Shown piece after piece: positions 1 to 5,960 of a stretch of 7,095 bases of DNA. A program made the position numbers and the translations under genes. The notes beneath the pieces are model-generated. The model saw only the letters and a program-made list of their open reading frames with translations. It did no database searches and was not told where the DNA came from. Location of the stretch: positions 1-7,095 of the forward strand of contig WJJN01000555.1 of assembly GCA_014729735.1 (NCBI GenBank), given 5' to 3'. Source of the stretch: Candidatus Zhuqueibacterota bacterium (lineage in GTDB: Bacteria; Zhuqueibacterota; Zhuqueibacteria; Thermofontimicrobiales; Thiofontviventaceae). Each line of letters opens with the position of its first letter. The first letter of the stretch is position 1.

Positions 1-28
1 ACCGTAAATTAGAAACACCATTTATTAG

Positions 29-57
29 AAATATCGAAAGAGAAAGCATTGCGCTTT
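29..57 (-). terminator. weak hairpin after the AAA/DUF4143 pseudogene
   Basis: Eight bases after the TAA, the minus strand has AAAGC-GCAAT-GCTTT (57-43), a 5-bp stem, followed by the pyrimidine-rich CTCTTTCGATATTTC. The stem is short and the U run broken, so this is only a possible terminator. Nothing else is visible in positions 1-64. Confidence 0.25.
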
Positions 58-64
58 AATACTA

Positions 65-1204
65 TTATGCCTCCGTCAAAAAGGATAAATAATTATCACG
101 GTTTACTTGGAAATACTCGGCGTTTGGATAGGCATCAAGCCAGGTCTTGGGGGCTTTCTTTTTGCGGCTTGTAAATTTAAATTCATAGCCGAATAAGCGT
201 CCACCTCTTTCTTCAACTAAATCCAACTCAGCACCTGTATAAGTCCGCCAAAAATATGTATTGGCAAATGATCCCTGGTAAGATAAAAGTTTTATCCGCT
301 CTGCCATTATAAAATTTTCCCACAATTTCCCGATATCATCGCGATAATTTAATGGATTCACATTATCGATAATTATATTTCGAATACCCAAATCGTAGAA
401 ATATATTTTATCCATCTTGCTGACTTCCTTCCGAAGCTTCCTGCTGAACCCTGAAATTCTAAAAATAACGAAGGATTTTTCGAGCAGATCTATATAAGAA
501 CTTACCGTGTCTTTACTCATCTTCAGGGCATTTCCCAATTCAGTTAAAGATACCTGCGATCCTATCTGAAAGGCAAGTAATCTTAACAAATCATGTAACC
601 TGGAACTGTTTTTAATAGAGCCAATCTCTAAAATATCCTTATAAAGATAAGAGGAGCTTATTTCTTGTAAGTAATCATATTTGTCTTTATTATTAGCGTA
701 TGACAATGTTTCCGGATACAAACCAAAAATCAGAAATTGACTTAAATTCTGGTCAATTTCAAATTTATTGTTCATCTGCAAAAGTTCGGAGATCGCAATT
801 GGAAATAACGTAAAGGTCCATGATCTTCCGGTTAATGGCTCGCAGATGGTATTAGCCAGATCAAAAGAAGATGAACCTGTTGCGATTATTTTAAGATCGG
901 GCAAACTGTCATGCAATATTTTAAGATTAATTCCGATATGCGGAATTCATTGGGCTTCATCGACAAATAGCAAGTTATAGCCTTCCACAAGTGATCGCAT
1001 TTCCTGAAAATTCCGGCTGCTCAACACATCGATATATTTTTTCTCATCAGCATTAATGCTCAATATCCTGACTGAATGCAATTCTTCGAGTAGCATCCGG
1101 ACCAGCGTTGTTTTGCCGACCTGCCGTGCGCCATAAATGAGAATAATCTTGCCGGTGTCGAGTTTGTTTAAAATAGTTTTTAAAATCGTTCGTGGTATTA
1201 GCAT
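65..1204 (-). pseudogene. AAA ATPase with C-terminal DUF4143 (PD-(D/E)XK-like) domain, broken by an in-frame TGA
   Basis: The gene would encode about 380 residues, the usual length of this family, whose cellular role is not established. The N-terminal part has Walker A GARQVGKTT (25-33) and Walker B LLFVDEAQ (78-85). A TGA at 949-947 then interrupts the frame, and the same frame continues IPHIGINLKIL, then IIATGSSSF (sensor 1), a winged-helix-like region (SLTELGNALKMSKDTVSSYI) and the DUF4143 end GAELDLVEERGG...YEFKF, with Glu-x-Asp and Glu-x-Lys of a nuclease-like fold. Only one codon is wrong; relatives usually have Arg there (DEAQRIP), so CGA to TGA explains it. The only nearby restart codon is a TTG at 916 without a ribosome site, and a product from it would lack Walker A and B. 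The gene looks more AT-rich than the metal genes, suggesting transfer. A sequencing error cannot be excluded. Confidence 0.85.
947..949 (-). other. premature in-frame TGA in the AAA/DUF4143 gene
   Basis: The codon follows DEAQ of Walker B and precedes IPHIG in the same frame. Arg (CGA) is the expected residue, so a single C-to-T change on the coding strand (G-to-A at 949 on the plus strand) would create it. Confidence 0.85.
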
Positions 1205-1210
1205 GTCGTA

Positions 1211-1239
1211 AATATAATACTTTTATATGCTTAATGCAA
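1211..1239 (-). promoter_or_regulatory. possible promoter of the AAA/DUF4143 gene
   Basis: On the minus strand TTGCAT (1239-1234), a 17-base spacer and TATATT (1216-1211) lie just before the ATG at 1204. With only 6 bases between the -10 box and the ATG, transcription would begin at or near the start codon. No Shine-Dalgarno motif is visible, so the mRNA would be nearly leaderless. AT-rich context makes chance matches likely. Confidence 0.4.
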
Positions 1240-1243
1240 GAGA

Positions 1244-1298
1244 AATTAGCGCTAATTCCGCTAATTCATTAGCCGAATTAGCGTGATTTTAGCTAATT
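1244..1298. repeat. cluster of six AATTAGC/GCTAATT heptamers with hairpins
   Basis: Between feoB and the ATPase pseudogene the heptamer AATTAGC occurs forward at 1244-1250, 1267-1273 (first base differs) and 1276-1282, and reversed at 1251-1257, 1260-1266 and 1292-1298. Two dyads result: the perfect 14-base palindrome AATTAGCGCTAATT (1244-1257), and a 9-bp stem CGCTAATTC/GAATTAGCG (1259-1267 with 1275-1283) around a 7-base loop. The last heptamer overlaps the feoB stop codon. It could end feoB transcripts as a structured 3' end, although no strong U run follows, or be a dispersed REP-like intergenic repeat. Confidence 0.7.
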
Positions 1299-2740
1299 CA
1301 CACAAACAACAAATACACCTGTGCCGTAATTAAGCACATCAAAATACCAAGCAGCAATGGCAGTAACGCGGACACCACTGTCCAGCGTACACTTCTGGAT
1401 TCCTTGTAAATTGTATAAAGCGTTGTGGAGCATGGATTATGCATAAGGCTGAACAGCATCAGATTTATGGCTGTTAATAATGTCCAGCCGCCTGCAGCAA
1501 ACACGGTTTGATATGAAGATAAATCTTCGAATTCAAACATCACACCAGCGCCTTCGCCAAATCCGGTGAGTGTTTTACTTAACACCGTCAACATCAGAAT
1601 TGTAGGAATGACGATTTCGTTTGCCGGAATTGCAATGATGTAAGCCAGCAAAATCACGCCGTTCAGACCGATTAACACGCCGAAAGGATCCAATCCCTGA
1701 ATAATGTGCTCAGCCAGGCTGACCTCATTCACCTGTATGTTTGCCAGCAGCCAGATCACTGCGCCTGCCGGGATCGCAAACACGATTGCGCGCCAGAGAA
1801 CGAAGATCGTGCGATCGATGAGTGACGTATAGAGCGTTCGCAGTATTTGCGGCGGACGGTATGGCGGCAGTTCGAGACTGAATGTTGATACCTCACCTCT
1901 TAGTATGGTTTTCGACAAAAACCATGATGACAGAAATGTCAGCAATATGCCCAATAGTGCGATGAACACTACCGCCATTGCCGAAATAAATCCGGCAATT
2001 GCAGGAGGAACCAGAGCGCCAATGAAAAGTGTGGCAATCAATATCTGAGTGGGCCAGCGACCGTTACACAAGGCGAAATTGTTCGTGATAATTGCAATCA
2101 ATTTTTCCCGGGGACTATCGATGATGCGGGTTGCAATGATTCCCGCAGCGTTGCAGCCGAATCCCATACTCATGGATAGCGCCTGCTTGCCGTGTGCGCC
2201 TGCTTTTTTGAATAAATTATCCAGATTAAATGCAACCCGGGGCAGCAGCCCGAAATCTTCCAACAGCGTGAACAGCGGGAAAAAGATCGCCATTGGCGGC
2301 AGCATGACGCTAACGACCCATGCCATCGCCAGATACATCCCATCGATTAATATGCCTTTCAACCACCAGGACATTCCGATTGTAATCGCAAAATCGGATA
2401 ATACCGGGTGCAGTTTGTCCAAAAATAATGTGGATAGCCATCCCGACGGAATATTCGCTCCGGCAACAGTAATCCATAAAACAATCGCTAAAATGAGCAA
2501 CATAATTGGGAAACCAGATACGCGACTTGTGAGTAATTTATCGAGAAATCGATCCCAGTCAAATCCGGTTTTTTCATCTGCTATTGAGATCGCGTTATCA
2601 GCGATTTTCGCAGCGTCTTTGTAAATGGATTCCATAAGTTCATCGTAATAATTCGGTCCCACGTCCCAGCGCAATGAGTTTGCCAGTTCTAAAATTGAAT
2701 CTTTGTCGTTTTTTATCTCTCTATTATTGGAGGTATTCAT
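1298..2740 (-). CDS. feoB: FeoB membrane half (permease), variant gate motifs
   Basis: A 480-residue inner-membrane protein forming the ion path of a FeoB-type divalent metal importer. Residues 1-75 are cytosolic and helical, matching the FeoB linker. Hydrophobic helices then follow at about 76-95, 113-158, 231-275, 312-334, 354-378, 417-433 and 453-479. Gate 1 reads MGFGCNAAGIIATR (192-205) with REK (211-213) and NFALCNGRWP (221-230). Gate 2 reads HNPCSTTLYTIYKE (434-447). Classical FeoB has GCNVPA and a CSARLP-like segment, so this is the variant form that I recall in some anaerobes. It lacks any GTPase domain, which is encoded immediately upstream. Known family function is Fe(II) uptake; at least one divergent FeoB (Porphyromonas gingivalis FeoB2) is linked to manganese. 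Substrate here is unproven. Stop is TGA, showing that TGA is a normal stop codon in this genome. Confidence 0.94.
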   Translation of the reverse strand: MNTSNNREIKNDKDSILELANSLRWDVGPNYYDELMESIYKDAAKIADNAISIADEKTGFDWDRFLDKLLTSRVSGFPIMLLILAIVLWITVAGANIPSGWLSTLFLDKLHPVLSDFAITIGMSWWLKGILIDGMYLAMAWVVSVMLPPMAIFFPLFTLLEDFGLLPRVAFNLDNLFKKAGAHGKQALSMSMGFGCNAAGIIATRIIDSPREKLIAIITNNFALCNGRWPTQILIATLFIGALVPPAIAGFISAMAVVFIALLGILLTFLSSWFLSKTILRGEVSTFSLELPPYRPPQILRTLYTSLIDRTIFVLWRAIVFAIPAGAVIWLLANIQVNEVSLAEHIIQGLDPFGVLIGLNGVILLAYIIAIPANEIVIPTILMLTVLSKTLTGFGEGAGVMFEFEDLSSYQTVFAAGGWTLLTAINLMLFSLMHNPCSTTLYTIYKESRSVRWTVVSALLPLLLGILMCLITAQVYLLFV

Positions 2741-2746
2741 AGAATT

Positions 2747-2750
2747 CTCC
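2747..2750 (-). promoter_or_regulatory. ribosome binding site for the separate FeoB membrane-half gene
   Basis: GGAG lies 6 bases before the ATG at 2740, after the TAG of the GTPase half and a second in-frame TAA (2753-2755). A well-placed initiation site supports a real two-gene FeoB over a single gene with sequencing errors. Confidence 0.7.
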
Positions 2751-2776
2751 GATTAACAATTCGAACACAGAAATTG

Positions 2777-3586
2777 CTAAGCAACAATAACCTCTTCTTT
2801 TTTTGTCTGATCGAACACAAGATTTTTGAATGTGCCATTTTTGATTGCCTGAATAATGGATTGATCTCCTTCGATCAGGCGCAGGGCAACCCAGCGCGTG
2901 TTGGGTAGATCGGGATAGATTTCGTCGAGTTTTCCCACTAATGTATCGATTGCATTTTTTAACTGTTCCGATTCGATTCGAATGCGATGCGGTTTGCATG
3001 GATAGATACCATGCACGACTTCATGAATTCCCTGCAACAATTTTGGAATACCGTCACCATTTCGGGCAGAGGTGGGAATAACAGGAACTCCCAAATCCCG
3101 CATCAGTTTTTTTTCGTCGATTTTTAATTGATGTCGGCTGGCTTCATCCACTAAGTTGAGACATACAACGGCTTTCTCGGTTATTTCCAAAATTTGCAGC
3201 ACCAGATTTAGATTTCGCTCCAACCGGGTGGAATCAACAACAATAATGGTTACGTCAGGCTGTCCGAACAATATGTAGTTCCGGGCGATCTCTTCATCTC
3301 TGGTGTTGGATAGCAGTGAATATGTACCCGGCAGATCGATCAGCTTGTAACGCTTCTCCTGATAAATAAAACCACCTTCTGCCCGGGTCACGGTTTTTCC
3401 GGGCCAATTTCCTGTGTGTTGGTGTAATCCGGTTAATCTATTAAAAACAGTACTTTTTCCAGTATTAGGATTTCCAGCCAACGCCACTGTAAAATCGTAT
3501 TTCCCGGAATGAATCCCAAGTCGAGTTAAATGATCGGTACTGGATTTCTTACACTCAGCACACTGTTTTCTATTCTTTGATTTCAT
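2777..3586 (-). CDS. feoB: FeoB GTPase half (cytosolic G domain), split from the membrane half
   Basis: A 269-residue soluble GTP-binding domain of a ferrous-iron-type transporter. Visible motifs are G1 GNPNTGKST (38-46), switch I with WPGKTV (61-66), G3 DLPG (84-87), G4 NLVD (144-147) and G5 TSAR (172-175). About 70 residues follow that fit the helical GDI-like domain. The N-terminus carries C9 and C12 (CAEC), a possible metal or redox pair not needed for GTPase activity. The ATG overlaps the regulator stop as ATGA, and AGGTGA (3593-3598) lies 6 bases upstream, so translation is coupled. The gene stops at TAG just where intact FeoB proteins continue into the membrane domain. An in-frame TAA also lies in the 36-base gap, so the split is not one point mutation. 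It presumably works in trans with the next gene product to gate metal uptake. Confidence 0.95.
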   Translation of the reverse strand: MKSKNRKQCAECKKSSTDHLTRLGIHSGKYDFTVALAGNPNTGKSTVFNRLTGLHQHTGNWPGKTVTRAEGGFIYQEKRYKLIDLPGTYSLLSNTRDEEIARNYILFGQPDVTIIVVDSTRLERNLNLVLQILEITEKAVVCLNLVDEASRHQLKIDEKKLMRDLGVPVIPTSARNGDGIPKLLQGIHEVVHGIYPCKPHRIRIESEQLKNAIDTLVGKLDEIYPDLPNTRWVALRLIEGDQSIIQAIKNGTFKNLVFDQTKKEEVIVA

Positions 3587-4620
3587 CGTTGATCACCTGT
3601 TTTTTTCTTCGGATCGATATAAATCTGCCGTGCCTGCTTCCGGCGCAGAGCAATGAGTGCGCCCCGAATTTCGTATGCTGTTGGATCGCCGCCCGGACTG
3701 CGTATTTGCGACGCAATCAGAGTCCCCGGAATGATGCCGATATCCATCAACCGGCGTCGCTGTTGTCCACGGATTCGTGTTGATATTCCGATGACCGTTC
3801 CCTGTTTTCCGGGATCAAGATCTGCCAGCGTATATTTCGAAGTACGGATGTGGGGCTTCCGCTGAAGCAAATTCACATTTATATTCGCTGCAATGAGCGG
3901 TGCCAGTACTGATTCATCACCTTCCGCGGCAAACCGGATTTTCTGCGGCGTATGTTCCAGAATGTGTATCTCCATTCCCTGGCACAATCCCAGCGCCGTG
4001 ATCTGAGCATAAATCGTTTTAGGTTCATCCTCGACGCTCACGATTCGAGCATAATCACCGACATTTAGTTCTGTCATCGGAATTGTCTTTTTAGGCGGAA
4101 TTTCACCGGTTTTAGTCGGAATGGGAGCTCCGTGGGGATCGAATCGCGGATAGCGCATTATTTCCGCTATTTTATCCATTTCATCTTCCGTGAGTTTATG
4201 TTCTTCGATTTCGGCAATCGAGTGCCATTCGATTTCATCGATCCCGGTTTCATTCGCGAGATAAAGCTCCCACAATCGATGTGTGCGAATAATTCCGAGC
4301 GCGTAGCGCCTGCCCTGGCTTGTGAGGTGTAATCCCTTACCATTTAATTTGATGAGCGATAATTCTTCGAGGCGTGAAATCAATTTCGTTGTCCGATCAA
4401 TGTTGAATGATAACGCGCCTGCAAGGCTCTGAATCGTGCATGCCAATTGCTGTGTTTCGCAGTGATAATTATGCTTCAATGCATCTTCTATGAACCGGCG
4501 CTGAATATTTTGCCTGACTCGCTGAATCCGGTAAATTAAACCCTTTTTCGGATGAAATAAATATGCAATGAAGATAATTGTTACCGCTATAGCGAGCATT
4601 ACGTATATTACATTTATCAT
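3583..4620 (-). CDS. membrane-anchored DtxR/MntR-type metalloregulator with C-terminal SH3/FeoA domains
   Basis: A 345-residue metal-sensing transcription regulator, first gene of the feo operon. Residues 3-22 form a membrane helix followed by HPKKG. A winged helix (about 43-108) and a dimerisation/metal domain (109-168, ending DPHGAPIP) come next, then two SH3/FeoA-like domains (about 182-252 and 263-335). The second has the canonical FeoA pattern RRRLMDIG and GDPxAYEIRG. Aligned by eye with IdeR/MntR, metal ligands are D46, H114, E118, H133, E137, E140 and H141. E137 replaces the IdeR Cys, as in MntR, and D46 fits MntR Asp8. Most family members are soluble and about 140-230 residues long. 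The N-terminal helix plus PKKG resembles the end of ABC-3 permeases fused to DtxR domains, so it may be a relic of such a fusion. GAGG at 4632-4635 lies 11 bases before the ATG. It probably represses its own operon. Confidence 0.92.
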   Translation of the reverse strand: MINVIYVMLAIAVTIIFIAYLFHPKKGLIYRIQRVRQNIQRRFIEDALKHNYHCETQQLACTIQSLAGALSFNIDRTTKLISRLEELSLIKLNGKGLHLTSQGRRYALGIIRTHRLWELYLANETGIDEIEWHSIAEIEEHKLTEDEMDKIAEIMRYPRFDPHGAPIPTKTGEIPPKKTIPMTELNVGDYARIVSVEDEPKTIYAQITALGLCQGMEIHILEHTPQKIRFAAEGDESVLAPLIAANINVNLLQRKPHIRTSKYTLADLDPGKQGTVIGISTRIRGQQRRRLMDIGIIPGTLIASQIRSPGGDPTAYEIRGALIALRRKQARQIYIDPKKKTGDQR

Positions 4621-4674
4621 TCCATACTTTTCCTCGAATGCGTAAAATTGAACGTATCTCGTTATTTTGAAAAT

Positions 4675-4712
4675 CTAAATATATATTTAGGCATCCCTAA
4701 ATATATATTTCA
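4675..4712 (-). promoter_or_regulatory. candidate metalloregulator operator, nested inverted and direct repeats over the start site
   Basis: Perfect 15-base arms (4677-4691 and 4696-4710) face each other across the 4-base spacer CATC. The inner core reads TTTAGG-CATC-CCTAAA (4686-4701), resembling the TTAGG/CCTAA half-sites of DtxR/IdeR-family boxes. CTAAATATATATTTAG (4675-4690) is itself a perfect 16-base palindrome. A near copy lies at 4697-4712, exactly 22 bp (two helical turns) away centre to centre, and the core dyad sits midway. The element lies directly downstream of the -10 box and covers the predicted start site, a classical place for repression. Its binding by the downstream-encoded regulator is inferred. 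Confidence 0.72.
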
Positions 4713-4713
4713 A

Positions 4714-4742
4714 AATATACAATTATTCAATTCATTTGTCAA
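4714..4742 (-). promoter_or_regulatory. sigma70-type promoter of the DtxR/FeoA-feoB operon
   Basis: The minus strand shows TTGACA (4742-4737, perfect -35), a 17-base spacer, and TATATT (4719-4714, one mismatch to TATAAT). The expected start of transcription is about 4706-4708, giving a leader of about 87 bases. The stretch just upstream (4745-4762) is almost all A/T and could act as an UP element. The only gene downstream on this strand before the feo genes is the metalloregulator, so the operon is probably autoregulated. Confidence 0.75.
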
Positions 4743-4785
4743 GTGAAATATTTAAAAATTTCTTCGAAATGATGGGGGGCAGTAG

Positions 4786-4819
4786 AAAAATGTCCCGCTA
4801 ACCGCATGCAGGACATTTT
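4786..4819 (-). terminator. rho-independent terminator after the metal-ATPase operon
   Basis: On the minus strand the arms AAAATGTCCTGC and GCGGGACATTTT form a 12-bp stem (one T-G wobble) around a 9-base loop, and the RNA continues into a run of five U. It starts 22 bases after the stop of the small membrane protein and separates that operon from the regulator promoter. The AAAA/TTTT ends of the stem could let it work in both directions. Confidence 0.82.
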
Positions 4820-4840
4820 CATAGCAATTCTGAGGGAAAT

Positions 4841-5089
4841 TTATTTTGCTTCTTCTTTGGCTTCCTGTTCTCGCTCTGCAATTAAATCTTCTAAATTCTC
4901 CTTTTCGGAAACGAGCTCTTCAAGACTCATGGAAGCATAGTCTTTCACCGAATGAACAGGAAGCTGAATACCCTGCCGGCGCAAAAATTCATCGACCTGT
5001 GGCTGATTTTTTTTATACAGATAAAAACCCAACCCAGCAGCTCCGACACCAACCACAAATCCTGTGACATGTTGAGATGTTATATTCAT
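4841..5089 (-). CDS. small single-span membrane protein, PacL-like candidate
   Basis: An 82-residue protein, last gene of the metal-ATPase operon. A Gly-rich helix (about residues 8-25, with G10, G14, G16, G19 and G21) should span the membrane once. It is followed by KK and a segment NQPQVDEFLRRQGIQLP (28-44). The tail (54-82) is a charged helix ending EREQEAKEEAK. This layout recalls PacL proteins (DUF1490), small partners of mycobacterial metal ATPases such as CtpC that carry a Gly-rich membrane helix and a Glu/Ala-rich region. The His/Asp metal-binding tail of PacL1 is absent here, so this is an analogy and homology has not been shown. A GTG in frame at 5098 would add three residues, but GAGGG abuts that GTG and is correctly spaced (8 bases) for the ATG at 5089, so I chose the ATG. 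A hairpin terminator follows. Confidence 0.8.
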   Translation of the reverse strand: MNITSQHVTGFVVGVGAAGLGFYLYKKNQPQVDEFLRRQGIQLPVHSVKDYASMSLEELVSEKENLEDLIAEREQEAKEEAK

Positions 5090-5097
5090 TTTTTTCA

Positions 5098-5102
5098 CCC
5101 TC
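5098..5102 (-). promoter_or_regulatory. ribosome binding site deciding the start of the small membrane protein
   Basis: Reading the minus strand, GAGGG ends 8 bases before ATG 5089. The alternative GTG at 5098-5096 shares its first G with this motif, which leaves no room for ribosome spacing, so the ATG is favoured. Confidence 0.7.
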
Positions 5103-5111
5103 TTTTTTAAA

Positions 5112-5960
5112 TTAAACCATTTTTACTTTCAATGGAATACCTTCTTTGAATTTTTCAAGTCCTTCAAGTACTTCGCCGTGCAACTTCGATACTTTTTGAA
5201 TTTCATTGATCAAGCTTTTTTGTGATATTGCGCTATCACCTGTGAATGCAAATTTCCAAATAGCGGGAACCAAATTGAAAACAACCATCTTATTATCCTG
5301 TTCCTGGATATTTGATACCTCGACCTCGTATTCTTTTTTCCCGGATTTTGTATTTTTTAGTTCGACCGGTTTCAATTCAACGCCTTTAGGTGGTAATTTA
5401 ATAATGTGGCGTCCAAATGTACTAATCCACGTAAAAAGTGCAGCCGGCAAAAAATTCCCGCGTATCAATGCGGTAACGAGATACACCACGGAAAGGACTT
5501 CCGGATCGAAATAGCCCCGTTTTTTGACTTCACCCCAACCGTGCTCGAGAACAGCCAGTGCCGTGCTGATACCTGCCATCCACTCGGTCATGGAAATTTT
5601 TCTGGTAGATCCGCGAAACATTCGGCTCAACAGTGCTATTGCCAATGACAAACCGGAATAAAAAGCAGAATCCGACATTTCGCGCATTCTCGGTTGAGAA
5701 TAAACTCGCACGGGCTTAGATTCATTATCCAGAGAGAGGTACACACCAATCCGAATGAGGATTTCTTCACGGGTAACTTCTTCCGGATTAAACTGTATTA
5801 GGACTGATTTTGTGACAGGCGTATACTGAATTTTCTCGATTCCCAGATGGTCCTTTACTGACCGGATCATTCGCCTATCACTTTTCGGAGCGACTGAAAG
5901 ACGCATTCGCATACGCCCGGATAATTCATGAACGATTGTAACGACCGGATTTTCCATCAT
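5112..5960 (-). CDS. HMA_2-like domain membrane protein, resembles N-terminal half of a P1B ATPase
   Basis: A 282-residue protein of unproven function, probably a partner of the adjacent metal ATPase. Residues 5-75 look like an HMA_2-type ferredoxin-like fold, with the signature HELSGRMRMR (11-20) and a beta strand SVLIQFNPE (52-60). It has no CxxC metal site. Hydrophobic stretches follow at about 99-114, 127-140 and 154-180, then a basic linker and a polar C-terminal domain of about 100 residues (YEVEVSN, NKMVVFNLVP). The block FDPEVLSVVYLVTALIRGN (151-169) resembles the TM3-TM4 region of CtpC-type ATPases. There is no actuator, DKTGT or ATP-binding motif, so it cannot pump by itself. The start is ATG at 5960 or the next ATG at 5957; AAAAGGG at 5967-5973 serves either. 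The stop lies 22 bases before the small membrane gene. Gene certain; role inferred from operon position. Confidence 0.88.
   Translation of the reverse strand: MMENPVVTIVHELSGRMRMRLSVAPKSDRRMIRSVKDHLGIEKIQYTPVTKSVLIQFNPEEVTREEILIRIGVYLSLDNESKPVRVYSQPRMREMSDSAFYSGLSLAIALLSRMFRGSTRKISMTEWMAGISTALAVLEHGWGEVKKRGYFDPEVLSVVYLVTALIRGNFLPAALFTWISTFGRHIIKLPPKGVELKPVELKNTKSGKKEYEVEVSNIQEQDNKMVVFNLVPAIWKFAFTGDSAISQKSLINEIQKVSKLHGEVLEGLEKFKEGIPLKVKMV

Noticed and set aside
65..916. Separate gene starting at TTG 916
   Set aside because: It lacks a ribosome binding site and begins mid-domain between Walker B and sensor 1; it is the continuation of the broken gene.
947..949. TGA in the AAA gene as selenocysteine or a reassigned codon
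   Set aside because: The FeoB membrane gene and the regulator both end with TGA at sensible positions, and the family expects Arg here, not Cys/Sec or Trp. No SECIS-like hairpin was noticed downstream.
1244..1298. CRISPR array
   Set aside because: Units are 7 bases, in both orientations and without regular spacers; no cas genes are nearby.
2049..2624. Plus-strand open frame opposite the FeoB membrane gene
   Set aside because: It is antisense to a clearly conserved membrane protein, has no recognisable domain, and reads like a complement-strand shadow. The same applies to plus-strand frames at 768-980, 3577-3865, 4132-4332, 4846-5067, 5206-5648 and 6021-7031.
2741..2779. FeoB split as a sequencing error
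   Set aside because: Both halves share a frame, but TAG and TAA stops lie 24 bases apart and a good GGAG site precedes the second ATG, so a single error cannot explain it.
2724..2999. Minus-strand open frame overlapping the end of the FeoB GTPase half
   Set aside because: It is out of frame with the conserved GTPase sequence and its low-complexity Arg/Ser/Gln composition is typical of a frame-shifted reading.
4617..4625. Two-codon mini-frame ATG GAA TGA overlapping the regulator start as a regulatory leader peptide
   Set aside because: Too short to interpret; such overlaps arise by chance and nothing else supports it.
4621..4707. Metal riboswitch in the regulator leader
   Set aside because: I see no yybP-ykoY or NiCo-like conserved segments; the only strong structure is the operator-like repeat, better explained at the DNA level.
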